This document shows positions 1 through 8,468 of a stretch of DNA of 55,687 nucleotides, one piece after another. The stretch is from the NCBI GenBank assembly GCA_964397665.1, contig CAYNJW010000001.1, positions 1 through 55,687 of the forward strand, read 5' to 3'. Numbering within the stretch: position 1 is the stretch's first letter; every line of letters begins with the position of its first letter. Both the position numbers and the translations under genes were made by a program. Source of the DNA: CAYNJW01 sp964397665. Its GTDB lineage: Archaea; Nanobdellota; Nanobdellia; Pacearchaeales; GW2011-AR1. The notes beneath the pieces are model-generated. The model was not told where the DNA came from. It did no database searches and saw nothing but the letters and a program-made list of their open reading frames with translations.

Positions 1-60
1 TTGCAAATCACCTCGCTTTGCCGGCCTATTCAGTGGAACGCCATTTTCCCTTTTCACCAT
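1..60 (-). CDS. 5' end of an unidentified protein, cut by the window edge
   Basis: Only the first 20 codons are inside the window. The ATG is at 58-60 on the minus strand and the frame is open to base 1, starting MVKRENGVPLNRPAKRGDL. This is too little to name a family. The basic, proline-containing start would suit a nucleic-acid-binding protein, but that is a guess. Confidence 0.5.
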   Translation of the reverse strand, partial: MVKRENGVPLNRPAKRGDLQ

Positions 61-118
61 GCCTAATTAAATAAAAAAGATATTATAAAATCTTTGTTTG
101 TTGTTTTTGAGAAATTCA

Positions 119-727
119 CTAGATATTTCTAAGTGGGATTTCCGAAGTAATGTTACCAAGACTTTCCATCGCATCAAGATAATAAACCGGAGCAACGGAA
201 ACATTTGTTGGAACAACATTTTCCTCAGTAACCGATTTCTTCAAATCAAAAACATATTCTTTAGTTGTTCCTTCCCTCGGCGGATTAGTTATTTCTCTAA
301 ACTGAATCTTACCAATATAAATCAAAATTTCTATTTTTGGTAAAGTTATATTATCTTTCCCCCTATGAATTTCAATATTCGCAATTTTACTACTCGAATT
401 ATAATAACTATTTTCAGCATTTATTACAAGGTCGGCGATTCTACTATCAATTCCTAAATTTCCCTTTTCAGTATCTTGAATCAAAATTATAACAATCATC
501 GTAAAAACTCCTGCAACGAAAAGCATAACACCAACACCAACAAACCAATGAATATAATTTTCTCTTTTAGGTTTTATATGAACTAACGGCAAACTACCAA
601 CGCCTTTATTCAACGGATGAATTGTTTGATTCTGAAGATTACAAGTTTCTCCAAGATTATCCGTCCGAAGATACGCCGCATTATTATAACTATCCTCAAT
701 ATTCACCTTTTTTTTCTTTCCAAACAT
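119..727 (-). CDS. Single-pass membrane protein, unknown function
   Basis: A 202-residue protein. A polar N-terminal part of about 65 residues is followed by one hydrophobic segment at about residues 66-88, then an outward-type domain of about 110 residues with Asn/Ser-rich stretches. I recognise no catalytic motif or family. It is divergent from the SpoIIM-like gene at 823, with about 95 bp between them for both promoters. The layout (short basic head, one membrane helix, extracytoplasmic tail) suggests an anchored surface or accessory protein; this is inference. Confidence 0.7.
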   Translation of the reverse strand: MFGKKKKVNIEDSYNNAAYLRTDNLGETCNLQNQTIHPLNKGVGSLPLVHIKPKRENYIHWFVGVGVMLFVAGVFTMIVIILIQDTEKGNLGIDSRIADLVINAENSYYNSSSKIANIEIHRGKDNITLPKIEILIYIGKIQFREITNPPREGTTKEYVFDLKKSVTEENVVPTNVSVAPVYYLDAMESLGNITSEIPLRNI

Positions 728-822
728 AAATCTTATTATTTAATAGATTATAAAAATCTTCTTACTTTCAAGATAAATTATAACCGCAATAGTTAAATAG
801 CAAATCCCACAATTAATTTAAG

Positions 823-1680
823 ATGATAGAGTTGTTATTTAAACCAAATAGTGTCGAACGAAAACCTTTTCATATGTTTTTCATAGGAATTTTATACTCA
901 CTCGTATCTGTAGCTTTAGTTAGCTTAATTTTCGCAAAAGATTCAGTATTAGCAGATTACGGAGGTCTTTTAGTTGTAATCTTCTCAGTAATAAGTGCAA
1001 CCCCCTTTATGTATTATCTCATAAAATTAGAAGAAGGAAAAGATATCGAGATTACCAAATCAGGAAAATTACTGAAAGAACATTCTAAGGCAATAAAAGC
1101 TATGATGTGGTTATTTTTAGGAATGGTTATAGGATTTTCAATAAGTTATATTTTACTTCCAAGCTATAACGATGTAAATTTCAATGCCCAAATAAAAGTT
1201 TTCTGTGCAATAAACAATCCTTCAAATTATGATAACTGTCTTGTAGAAAAAGGAATGCCCTCAATCACCGGAAACGCAGCTTCAAAAGGAATGTATTTAT
1301 TGAGCATTTTCGCGAATAATGTTTATGTTCTAATTTTCACATTATTATTTTCACTATTAATGGGTGCCGGAGCGATGTTCATTTTAGTTTGGAATGCATC
1401 AGTCATAGCTGTAGCCATAGGGGTTTTCACCAAAGGGGCAATTACAAAACTACCCTTGGCATTGGCAAGATATATGATTCACGGAATCCCAGAAATTAGC
1501 GCATATTTTATTGCAGCATTGGCAGGTGGAATTGTTTCAGTAGCAGTCATAAGAAAAGATTTAGAAGGACAAGGAAAATGGAAAATTCTAGAGGACGCAA
1601 TACTTCTTATAATTGTCGCAGTAATAATCTTATTTTTCTCAGCTTTAATTGAAGTATATGTTTCACACGCAATTTTTTAA
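823..1680 (+). CDS. SpoIIM/DUF95-family integral membrane protein
   Basis: A 285-residue protein with about six hydrophobic segments (near residues 18-40, 47-66, 93-113, 160-182, 185-208 and 260-282). It resembles the stage II sporulation protein M family, which is widespread in archaea that do not sporulate. Family-like features are the segment with MGAGAMFILVWNASVIAVA and the conserved region with HGIPEISAYFIAALAGG. Archaeal members have no established function; a role in membrane remodelling has been proposed for bacterial relatives. It is a single gene with its own upstream AT-rich promoter region. The family call is from pattern recognition, not a search. Confidence 0.8.
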   Translation: MIELLFKPNSVERKPFHMFFIGILYSLVSVALVSLIFAKDSVLADYGGLLVVIFSVISATPFMYYLIKLEEGKDIEITKSGKLLKEHSKAIKAMMWLFLGMVIGFSISYILLPSYNDVNFNAQIKVFCAINNPSNYDNCLVEKGMPSITGNAASKGMYLLSIFANNVYVLIFTLLFSLLMGAGAMFILVWNASVIAVAIGVFTKGAITKLPLALARYMIHGIPEISAYFIAALAGGIVSVAVIRKDLEGQGKWKILEDAILLIIVAVIILFFSALIEVYVSHAIF

Positions 1681-1730
1681 TAAAAGGAATCTTACAGAAT
1701 TTATTTAAATGAACTTTCTTTGAAAAAGAC

Positions 1731-2225
1731 ATGGAAGGAAAAGAAGAACTATTAAAAGAATTGAAGAAGCAATTTAATTTAACAAAAAAGCGATTAGAGT
1801 TTAAATCAACATTTAAAGAAATTAACAACATGTCATATATTGAAGATATGGTTTTGTTAAATAAGTTTGTTAGTAATGATTTCTCAAGACAGATGATTAA
1901 TAGAATGGTTGAAACATTTTATAGTTGGGTAGGAGAGATTTATTCTTGGATTTATCCAGCCCAAACAGATATAGTTCATTTAAACGAAAGTAAAAAAATC
2001 TCAAAAGAAGAAAGACAGGAATTTTTAAATTTAATATCAAAGATATTATATCTTGTGAGAAAGAATAAGAGAATCGCCTTTGAAGGATTAAAAAAAGAAG
2101 AAGAGTCAAATTTTGTAGATGAATTAGTGAAATTTGATAAAGAGATTTTTAATCCATTTATGTTAAAATTTAACAAGAGATTTGAAAACCTATGGAAAGA
2201 AGAAACAGAAGCGAAAAAGAATTAA
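1731..2225 (+). CDS. Hypothetical helical, charged protein
   Basis: A 164-residue protein rich in Lys, Glu and Phe, predicted mostly alpha-helical with coiled-coil-like stretches. There is no signal peptide, membrane segment or motif I recognise. It ends 34 bp before the eIF2B-family gene and has the same direction, so the two may be co-transcribed. The coding call rests on length, codon pattern and an AT-rich TATA-like stretch about 25-30 nt before the ATG. Confidence 0.65.
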   Translation: MEGKEELLKELKKQFNLTKKRLEFKSTFKEINNMSYIEDMVLLNKFVSNDFSRQMINRMVETFYSWVGEIYSWIYPAQTDIVHLNESKKISKEERQEFLNLISKILYLVRKNKRIAFEGLKKEEESNFVDELVKFDKEIFNPFMLKFNKRFENLWKEETEAKKN

Positions 2226-2259
2226 AAAGTTTTTAATAGTCTAATAGTTAAGCAATTTC

Positions 2260-3051
2260 ATGAAGAGTGTTGAGAAAATTATAAGAGATATAAAATCTGT
2301 AAAAATCCAAGGTGCAGATAATATTGCCATTGCAGGAATAGAAGCATATCTTAAAAATCCAAGTGACAAGATAAAAAATGAAATTTTGAATGCAAGACCA
2401 ACTGAACCACTTTTACAAAATTCACTAAATAAGATTTCAGAGTCTAAGGATAAAAAAAAGACTGCAAAAAGTTTAATCAAATTTATTAATTCTTCAAAGA
2501 AAAAGACTGCAAAAGCAGGAGCAAAATTAATTAAACAAAATACAACTGTTTTCACACATTGTCATTCTTCAAATGTAATTTCAATATTAAAAGAAGCAAA
2601 AAAACAAGGTAAGAAATTTAAAGTTCACACTCTCGAAGTTGAACCCCTCTTACAAGGAAGAATGACTGCAAAAGATTTAGCAAAAGCAAAAATAAAAGTT
2701 ACAGTTTTTCCAGATTTAGCCGCAGAACAGGCAATGAAGGGTTGCGATATTTTTTTATTCGGTGTTGATGCATTTACCAAAAAAGGTTTAGCAAATAAAA
2801 TCGGAACTAAAATTTTATGTTCAATTGCCAAAGCTAAGAGGATAAAAAGATATTCTTGTGGAAATTCTTTGAAATTGACAAAGAAATTAAAGATTGAAAA
2901 AAGAAAAGGTAGAGAGGTTTGGGATGAACGAAACAAAAATATTTCTGTAAAAAATCCTGCTTTCGATTTTGTTCCAAGAAAGTTATTGACTGGAGTAATT
3001 TCAGAATTTGGAGTTTTAACTTTTAAACAATTTATAAAAAAAGCAAAATAA
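2260..3051 (+). CDS. eIF2B-alpha/ribose-1,5-bisphosphate isomerase family protein
   Basis: A 263-residue protein of the family that includes eIF2B alpha/beta/delta-like subunits, methylthioribose-1-phosphate isomerase and the archaeal ribose-1,5-bisphosphate isomerase of the AMP pathway. Family features: THCHSSNV in the middle, where the isomerases carry a catalytic Cys; TLEVEPLLQGR; and GVDAFTKKGLANKIGT, corresponding to the usual GADA...NKIGT motif with its catalytic Asp. Both the Cys and the Asp are present, which favours an isomerase over a purely regulatory subunit. It is shorter than typical family members (about 300-320 residues), mainly at the N-terminus. An AMP phosphorylase lies in the same window at 20361, supporting a role in converting ribose-1,5-bisphosphate to ribulose-1,5-bisphosphate. 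No RuBisCO gene is visible here. Confidence 0.8.
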   Translation: MKSVEKIIRDIKSVKIQGADNIAIAGIEAYLKNPSDKIKNEILNARPTEPLLQNSLNKISESKDKKKTAKSLIKFINSSKKKTAKAGAKLIKQNTTVFTHCHSSNVISILKEAKKQGKKFKVHTLEVEPLLQGRMTAKDLAKAKIKVTVFPDLAAEQAMKGCDIFLFGVDAFTKKGLANKIGTKILCSIAKAKRIKRYSCGNSLKLTKKLKIEKRKGREVWDERNKNISVKNPAFDFVPRKLLTGVISEFGVLTFKQFIKKAK

Positions 3052-3071
3052 GCAGTTTATCAAAATAAATT

Positions 3072-3452
3072 TTATAAAAATTCAGGATGGTGTTCTTTTA
3101 ACCATTCATCAAATTCTTCCAATGTTTTCCAAATTTGAGTAAAACTATCACCCTCGCCCCATAAATCACAATTATCTGACGAATGTTCTGAACAAATATC
3201 TGGTCTTTTATCATAAATTCCGCACCACCTATTTTCGTCTAATTTTTCACAGTCAGTATTAAACTGAATATTCCAAGAATCATCGTGGTCTATAAAAATC
3301 CAGACATCTTTATGCGCCAAAAACCATCTTATCTGTTGAAAATCTTTTCTATCTTCCGGCTCATCAATTTCCATCGCCACATATTCGCAACACTTAGAAC
3401 AACCATGACAAGGATTAAGTTCATTTTTAATCGGATTATTTTCTTTTCCCAT
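3072..3452 (-). CDS. YkgJ-family cysteine-cluster protein
   Basis: A 126-residue protein with the hallmark N-terminal cluster PCHGCSKCCEY (Cys 15, 18, 21, 22) and the second conserved element CGIYDKRPDIC, which matches the family pattern CxxYxxRPxxC. These cysteines are thought to bind a metal, Fe-S or zinc; the substrate is not known. It is convergent with the isomerase-family gene, about 20 bp apart, and is transcribed alone. The family call is firm from the two motifs; the function is open. Confidence 0.8.
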   Translation of the reverse strand: MGKENNPIKNELNPCHGCSKCCEYVAMEIDEPEDRKDFQQIRWFLAHKDVWIFIDHDDSWNIQFNTDCEKLDENRWCGIYDKRPDICSEHSSDNCDLWGEGDSFTQIWKTLEEFDEWLKEHHPEFL

Positions 3453-3539
3453 ACCTGTTTAATTTAAAATTAAGGTATTTAAATCTAAGGTTATAAAATA
3501 GATGCAAAGATTTATTAGTAAAAGCAATTTATAAAAACT

Positions 3540-3716
3540 ATGTCAAAAAAACAAAAAGACACATATAGTTACAAAGGGTGGTTAAATTCTGATAGTTTTT
3601 TAAAACGTGCTTTTGGAGTTTTAGGTTATTATTTTAGCGCATATTTCTTTCTTTTAGGAATTGTTATATTCATATGGTTAATCTTTTTCATAATTGGACT
3701 AATATTTGTTTTATAA
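3540..3716 (+). CDS. Small membrane protein, 58 residues
   Basis: ATG at 3540 and TAA at 3714-3716. The protein begins MSKKQKDTYSYKGWLNSDSF and continues into one or two hydrophobic segments (about residues 28-58) ending at the stop. A polar, basic head with a hydrophobic tail suggests an N-in membrane peptide. An AT-rich TATA-like stretch lies about 25-35 nt upstream. It sits convergently next to the DUF106 and SecY genes, which is suggestive but does not prove a link to membrane insertion. Confidence 0.55.
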   Translation: MSKKQKDTYSYKGWLNSDSFLKRAFGVLGYYFSAYFFLLGIVIFIWLIFFIIGLIFVL

Positions 3717-3741
3717 TTTAAATAATCAACATAAAGAAATT

Positions 3742-4143
3742 CTAAGCCATTTTAAACAGCTTTCGATATAGTGTGCTGAAGACAATACTTGAAATGATAT
3801 AATACCATATCCAACCAGAACCCATAATAGGAGTATAAACTTTCCTAAGCCATGAGAATAAAATTAAGAAAGGAACAATAGTAACGAACATCGGTTTAAA
3901 CTGAGATTTCATCATTGTTCCACTAATTTTAAGAATCTCTGATTGAATTTCTTTAAATAATTTATCTCCAGGTTTCGCAGTTTTAAGTTGTTTATTCAAT
4001 TCTTTCTGTTTAGCTTTCAGAGATTTCATATGTTCTTGATCAGTTAGCCAAGCAGTAACTCCAGTAGAGATTAGGGTTATAATTGAAGAAAAGATGATTA
4101 TTGAAATCTTAGGATATGTGTTTATTAATGTTAGAATATCCAT
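3742..4143 (-). CDS. DUF106/EMC3-TMCO1-like membrane insertase, YidC-type
   Basis: A 133-residue protein with a hydrophobic segment at about 14-34, a charged cytoplasmic coiled coil at about 35-75, and two further hydrophobic segments at about 82-100 and 108-126. This is the plan of archaeal DUF106 proteins, relatives of YidC/Oxa1, EMC3 and TMCO1 that insert membrane proteins. It abuts secY directly (secY ends at 4144, this gene starts at 4143). Clustering with secY is the usual archaeal arrangement and supports the call. Confidence 0.85.
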   Translation of the reverse strand: MDILTLINTYPKISIIIFSSIITLISTGVTAWLTDQEHMKSLKAKQKELNKQLKTAKPGDKLFKEIQSEILKISGTMMKSQFKPMFVTIVPFLILFSWLRKVYTPIMGSGWIWYYIISSIVFSTLYRKLFKMA

Positions 4144-5505
4144 TTACTTGAATAGTCCCGCAAGAGCTGGATTCATATCCGTAGCATGTTGCTGTGCAAT
4201 ATTTTGATATAATTGGTATAAAACCATAATTGCTAATAAGATTGCAGTTCCACCAACTAAGGCACCAAGAAGATTAGCAACAGAAGCCAAAAGCCCGATT
4301 GCTGCTCCACCCATTATTGTCAAAGGACCGATATATCTTTTTAAAATTGATTCTAAAACTCTTTGGTCTTTCCTAAACCCAGGCATACTTAATCCAGAAG
4401 ACATAATATTTTTGGCCTGACTTCCCGCATCTTGTCCAGAGGTAGAAACCCAAAAGAAAGCAAATAGGATTGATAACAAAGTGTAAAATAAGATATGGCT
4501 AATTGCTTGAATTACATTAATGAATTGTAAATTTCCTTGTAATAAAAATTTTAAAAGTGGGACTCTAGCAATCCAAAAAGAAAATCCTCCAACAGCAGTA
4601 GAACCTTGGAAAGTTCCTAAAAATGTTCCATGACCTAACCATCCCTGTAGTAACGATGCAAATAATTGTAAGTTAGCTGCTAAAGCAGAAACTAAAATAA
4701 CTGGAATAACACCTGCATAAAAGAAATTTAAAGGCCATCTAATACCCATTCCTCTTGCTCTATCAAAACTTAACGGAACTTCGACTTTCAATGATTGTGC
4801 AAAGACAACCATTAAGAATAAAACAGCAGTAACAACTATTGAAAATAAAGCTAAAGTAAAACCGGTTGTGTCCCCATTAACCAAACTAACAAAGATTGCC
4901 CAAATTTTACCACTTGCTTCAAATCCACCTTGTGGACCTATAAATTGAAATAATTGTGTAAATAATCTCCAACCGATTCCAGCAGCGATGAATAAACTAA
5001 CCCCAGAACCAAAACCATATTTTTGAATTACTTCATCCATAAAGATTATTAAAAAGCCACCAATACATAATTGTGCAATTACAATTAATTGATATCCTGG
5101 TTGCGCAGCAAGCCCCTTCATCAAAACATAAACCATGGCTTCAAAGACAACAAAAGCAAAAGCCAATAATTTTTGTAAACCTTGAAAAAATTTCTTTCCT
5201 TCTTCAGTTTTAGTATCAATGTTTAAAATTTGTGCACCAACTAAAAGTTGAAGAATAATAGACGCCATTACAATTGGACCAATACCTAAAGAGATAATTG
5301 AACCAAAAGATGTTCCCAATAAGATTGCTAAATATTCAAATCTTCCCAAAGCTGATTGAGCCAAACCATAAAGAGGCAAATTAGAAAGGATAAAAAATCC
5401 AACTAAAATTACTAAAGTCCATTTAAGTTTAGCATTAAATCCAAGTTTAGCATCTTTCGACGGTTTTACCTCTGGAAGATTATGTAATATATCTCTTAAA
5501 GCCAT
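4144..5505 (-). CDS. secY: Preprotein translocase subunit SecY
   Basis: A 453-residue protein with about ten membrane segments, the normal length for archaeal SecY/Sec61 alpha. It forms the protein-conducting channel with SecE (35189 in this window). Recognisable stretches include the plug-region sequence SALGRFEYLAILLGTSFGS, GSGVSLFIAAGI and the cytoplasmic loop SFDRARGMGIRWPLNFFY. The DUF106 insertase gene follows without spacing. In most archaea secY directly follows uL15; here a GNAT-like gene and a gene on the opposite strand lie between them, so secY probably has its own promoter in the AT-rich stretch at 5506-5560. Confidence 0.95.
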   Translation of the reverse strand: MALRDILHNLPEVKPSKDAKLGFNAKLKWTLVILVGFFILSNLPLYGLAQSALGRFEYLAILLGTSFGSIISLGIGPIVMASIILQLLVGAQILNIDTKTEEGKKFFQGLQKLLAFAFVVFEAMVYVLMKGLAAQPGYQLIVIAQLCIGGFLIIFMDEVIQKYGFGSGVSLFIAAGIGWRLFTQLFQFIGPQGGFEASGKIWAIFVSLVNGDTTGFTLALFSIVVTAVLFLMVVFAQSLKVEVPLSFDRARGMGIRWPLNFFYAGVIPVILVSALAANLQLFASLLQGWLGHGTFLGTFQGSTAVGGFSFWIARVPLLKFLLQGNLQFINVIQAISHILFYTLLSILFAFFWVSTSGQDAGSQAKNIMSSGLSMPGFRKDQRVLESILKRYIGPLTIMGGAAIGLLASVANLLGALVGGTAILLAIMVLYQLYQNIAQQHATDMNPALAGLFK

Positions 5506-5629
5506 ATTTTATTGAGAGGATTTTTGTTTATAAATCTTTCTTGAAGATTTATATTGAAGAATTTTATCAACAAGATAATAATCTTTCAAGTATAATCTTA
5601 TTTAAATAATCACGAGCTTAAATTATTAA

Positions 5630-6034
5630 ATGTGTGAAAAAATAATTTGGCAACCAAAAGGAATATATCAAAAAGGAAAAGATTTTAGAATAATTTTAAA
5701 TCATGAATTTGCAAACGAGATGATTAATTCAAGGTTAAGTCGGAAAGATTATTTATCTTTGCAAGAATTGCCTATGGAAACAATGGGTGTTCAAATTAAA
5801 GAACCCTATATTTTTTACAAAGATACACTATTTTTAAAACAAATTAATCTCCGTGCAAGAGATGGGAAATGGTTAACATTAGAGAATTTTCAAGGTGAAG
5901 AAAAATCAGCTTTTAGAAATCAACTAAAATATTCAACTCACAATTTAGATTATCGGCCTTCAGAGAGAGATATTGAAATTTTGCTTGGTCTGTTTGATTT
6001 ATGGATAGAATATTCTCCAATAATTAAAAGTTAA
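5630..6034 (+). CDS. Hypothetical protein
   Basis: A 134-residue soluble-looking protein with no motif I recognise. It contains a hydrophobic-aromatic middle part (EPYIFYKDTLFLKQINLRAR) and an acidic, helical C-terminus. It lies on the opposite strand within the gap separating secY from the ribosomal operon, and its upstream region has TATA-like AT tracts. It is convergent with the GNAT-like gene, 14 bp apart. Confidence 0.6.
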   Translation: MCEKIIWQPKGIYQKGKDFRIILNHEFANEMINSRLSRKDYLSLQELPMETMGVQIKEPYIFYKDTLFLKQINLRARDGKWLTLENFQGEEKSAFRNQLKYSTHNLDYRPSERDIEILLGLFDLWIEYSPIIKS

Positions 6035-6048
6035 TATTGAAGAGATTA

Positions 6049-6663
6049 TTAAAATAGTTTGTCAATTGGAGATTTATAAATTCCTGGTTTTAAAACAGGT
6101 TTAGTAAGGTGGTTAGAAATTATTGCAAATTTATCCGTTCTTAATTTTCTTTCTATTAGCTTTTTAAAGTATTTTTTCCCCTCGGGAGAATAGCTATTTC
6201 CAGATCCAACCATCATTTTCCCCCACATAAAACAAGGTTCATTTAATCTTTGAATAAGGGCAGTAGCGACACCATTATGTTTCCAATCTTTTCTTACATC
6301 TACAAAACGTGGATAATATTTCCAAAATGATTTTTCAGATTTCACCCACATAAAAGATTCTATACCTATAATTTCTCCTCTGTCTAATGCAACAATTGCC
6401 CTATCAAAATCTTGATTTATTCCAGAGATTTTATATTGTATTTCCATTTTAGTTAGAGAACTATTTCCAGGATATGGCATTTCAGAACTTTTTCGATTTG
6501 AAATCATTCTAGGTCCAAAAAATTCAAAACCTTCATAATGAATCCCCATACCTCTTCTAGAGCTTGGTCTTTTTTCTTTTGAAATGTAAGTTTCTAATTG
6601 TTTATTGTTCCAGATATCAATCTCTATTTCTCTTTTATCTTTTAAGTATACAACTTTTCGCAT
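6049..6663 (-). CDS. Putative GNAT-fold acetyltransferase
   Basis: A 204-residue protein. Residues about 90-145 look like the acetyl-CoA-binding core of GNAT enzymes: a strand with AIVALDRGEIIGIESFMWV, then FVDVRKDWKHNGVATALIQR, where R/K-x-x-G-x-A matches motif A. The N-terminal 80 residues and the C-terminal tail match nothing I recognise. The substrate cannot be read from the sequence. It lies downstream of uL15 with about 75 bp between, so it may be read by transcription leaving the ribosomal operon or have its own promoter. Confidence 0.55.
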   Translation of the reverse strand: MRKVVYLKDKREIEIDIWNNKQLETYISKEKRPSSRRGMGIHYEGFEFFGPRMISNRKSSEMPYPGNSSLTKMEIQYKISGINQDFDRAIVALDRGEIIGIESFMWVKSEKSFWKYYPRFVDVRKDWKHNGVATALIQRLNEPCFMWGKMMVGSGNSYSPEGKKYFKKLIERKLRTDKFAIISNHLTKPVLKPGIYKSPIDKLF

Positions 6664-6738
6664 TTTATTAAGTATAATTAATAACTATTAATTTTTTTTA
6701 ATTTAATCACACACAACTTTTAACCCAAAATTCTAGAA

Positions 6739-7230
6739 TTACTTTTTATCAGTTTTAACAACTTTCTTTTCTTCAGTTTTTTTAACAACTTTCTTTTTTT
6801 CTTTGATAATTGGTAAAATAATCTTTCCACCAGCCTTTTCCATTTTTTCAATAGCAAGTTTAGATGCAGCTTTAGCTTTAATTTCAGCATTAAAACCGTC
6901 ACCCTTACCAAGAATTTTATGTTTAGAAAAGTCTAATTTATCTCCATCTTTTTTAAAGAAGTTATCTTTCAAATCACAAAGATTTATTTGATTACTTTTT
7001 CTTTTTTCAGTTTTAGCTGAAGTCATACCTTGTTTACCAAAATAAGATTTAAATCCTGCAGCTTTAGCTTTTTCTAAAGCTCTTTGTTTATCATGATCTG
7101 CTCTTTTACCTGTTCCAGCAGCTCCAAAACCTCCGCCAGCTCCATGACCCTTATGACTTTGTCTAAATCCCCAACCACAAGTTCGTGCTCCACGAATTCG
7201 AGAATGTTTATTTCTTTTTTTTACTTTCAT
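6739..7230 (-). CDS. rpl15p: 50S ribosomal protein uL15
   Basis: A 163-residue protein starting MKVKKRNKHSRIRGARTCGW, typical of archaeal uL15, with the glycine-rich HKGHGAGGGFGAAGTGKRA near residues 27-45. It is the last ribosomal gene of the operon. Its ATG overlaps the end of uL30 by 4 bp. The C-terminus carries an unusual lysine/valine-rich tail (about 20 residues) similar to the tails and heads of uL22 and other proteins here. Confidence 0.95.
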   Translation of the reverse strand: MKVKKRNKHSRIRGARTCGWGFRQSHKGHGAGGGFGAAGTGKRADHDKQRALEKAKAAGFKSYFGKQGMTSAKTEKRKSNQINLCDLKDNFFKKDGDKLDFSKHKILGKGDGFNAEIKAKAASKLAIEKMEKAGGKIILPIIKEKKKVVKKTEEKKVVKTDKK

Positions 7231-7586
7231 AACATTTTCTCCAATAATTTATCAATATTTTTATCTTTTCCAAGAACACCATTAGGAATTGCCAATTTTG
7301 TACTTTTCTTAAATCCACCTCTAGGAGGGTGTAATCTACAAAACCCTTTTTTCTTTCCATCTTTAGTAATATGTTCTCTAGCTTCCATAACTTTTTTCAT
7401 AACTTCTTCTGTTACAGTACCATAAATAACATATTGTTTAATCTTTTCAAGCATTCCCATCTTGATAACATCTTTTTCATCAATAAAAATACAACTAAAT
7501 TTCCTTGGAAGATTTAATCTATCAAAAGTACTTTTTAAGTCATTTCTTAATTTTACTTGACCACGAATTCTAATAATTGCTATCAT
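7227..7586 (-). CDS. rpl30p: 50S ribosomal protein uL30
   Basis: A 119-residue archaeal-type uL30, longer than the bacterial form. The start is the ATG at 7584-7586, giving MIAIIRIRGQVKLRNDLKST, which matches the family N-terminus; an ATG 13 codons upstream lies inside uS5 and would add a tail with no family counterpart. The chosen start forms an ATGA overlap with the uS5 stop. HPPRGGFKKS near the C-terminus is the usual archaeal ending. Confidence 0.92.
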   Translation of the reverse strand: MIAIIRIRGQVKLRNDLKSTFDRLNLPRKFSCIFIDEKDVIKMGMLEKIKQYVIYGTVTEEVMKKVMEAREHITKDGKKKGFCRLHPPRGGFKKSTKLAIPNGVLGKDKNIDKLLEKML

Positions 7587-8467
7587 AAATTTAACTCCTT
7601 CAATTTTTCTAAAGCAGCCATACAAGCCTTTGCTGAATTGATTGTTGTTCTTGTTTTCCCAAAAGACCTACTATAGATATTTTCGATTCCAACAGCTTTT
7701 AATATTTTTTTTAGTTGATTTCCTGCCACTAATCCTGTACCGTGTGGTGCAGGCATTAATTTAACTCTTACTGAAGAACATTTTCCTTCTACAGCAAAGG
7801 GAATACTATGAGGTTCGTTTGATTGGTCATCAAAACTTCCACAACCTCTAGGAATTGTTTGAATATTCAATTTTGCCTTTCTAATAGCTTTAGCTTTCGC
7901 AGGTAATGTTTCAGAAGCTCTTCCAGTTCCAAGACCAACATGACCCTTACCATCACCAACAACAGCCATAACACCAAAAGTTAATACATTTCCTTCTCTT
8001 GTTTTTTTCTGTGTTTGTCTCCATGCTCTTCTTTTACCGCCACCAAATTTACCCTTTGCTTGACCAATATCTAATAATTCAACCTTCAAGTCTAGTAGTG
8101 TGTCTACAATCTCTGGTTCCATAATTTTCAATCCAGATTCAAAGATTTCATTTATGTCTTTAATTTTTCCAGATTTAACATCTTTTCCTAATTGAGTTTT
8201 TGGAACCCAACTTTCTAATTTTTCTTTTTCTTCCCTAGCATATCTTTCAGCAGGAGATTCTCTTCTTCTTTCATATCTTTCCATTTTTGCATTAACTTCA
8301 ACTTTTTCTTTTTCTTCAATTTTCTTTTCTTTTTCTTCAACTATTTTTGCAATTTCTTCAGATGCTTGTTCAGGAGTCATTTCGGAATCTATGGCTTCAA
8401 CTACTTCTGTATCTTCATCTGGAAATTCAGTTTCTACAATTTTTTCTGTTTTTTCTTCTTTTTTCAT
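7583..8467 (-). CDS. rps5p: 30S ribosomal protein uS5 with acidic/lysine-rich N-terminal extension
   Basis: A 294-residue protein. The uS5 core begins near residue 85 (SWVPKTQLGKDVKSGKI) and contains RRAWRQTQKKTREGN, GDGKGHVGLGTGRASETLPA and PRGCGSFDDQSNEPHSIPF, all family hallmarks; the core length fits archaeal uS5 (about 210). The first about 80 residues are a low-complexity Glu/Lys-rich, probably coiled-coil extension not usual for this protein. uS5 acts in decoding fidelity at the mRNA entry channel. No ATG close to the core start competes well with the first one; an ATG at codon 62 (MERYERRRES) is possible. Confidence 0.93.
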   Translation of the reverse strand: MKKEEKTEKIVETEFPDEDTEVVEAIDSEMTPEQASEEIAKIVEEKEKKIEEKEKVEVNAKMERYERRRESPAERYAREEKEKLESWVPKTQLGKDVKSGKIKDINEIFESGLKIMEPEIVDTLLDLKVELLDIGQAKGKFGGGKRRAWRQTQKKTREGNVLTFGVMAVVGDGKGHVGLGTGRASETLPAKAKAIRKAKLNIQTIPRGCGSFDDQSNEPHSIPFAVEGKCSSVRVKLMPAPHGTGLVAGNQLKKILKAVGIENIYSRSFGKTRTTINSAKACMAALEKLKELNL

Positions 8468-8468
8468 T

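Noticed and set aside
98..343. Plus-strand 81-codon frame over the gene at 119-727
   Set aside because: Antisense shadow with low-complexity composition; the minus-strand protein has a coherent membrane-anchor layout.
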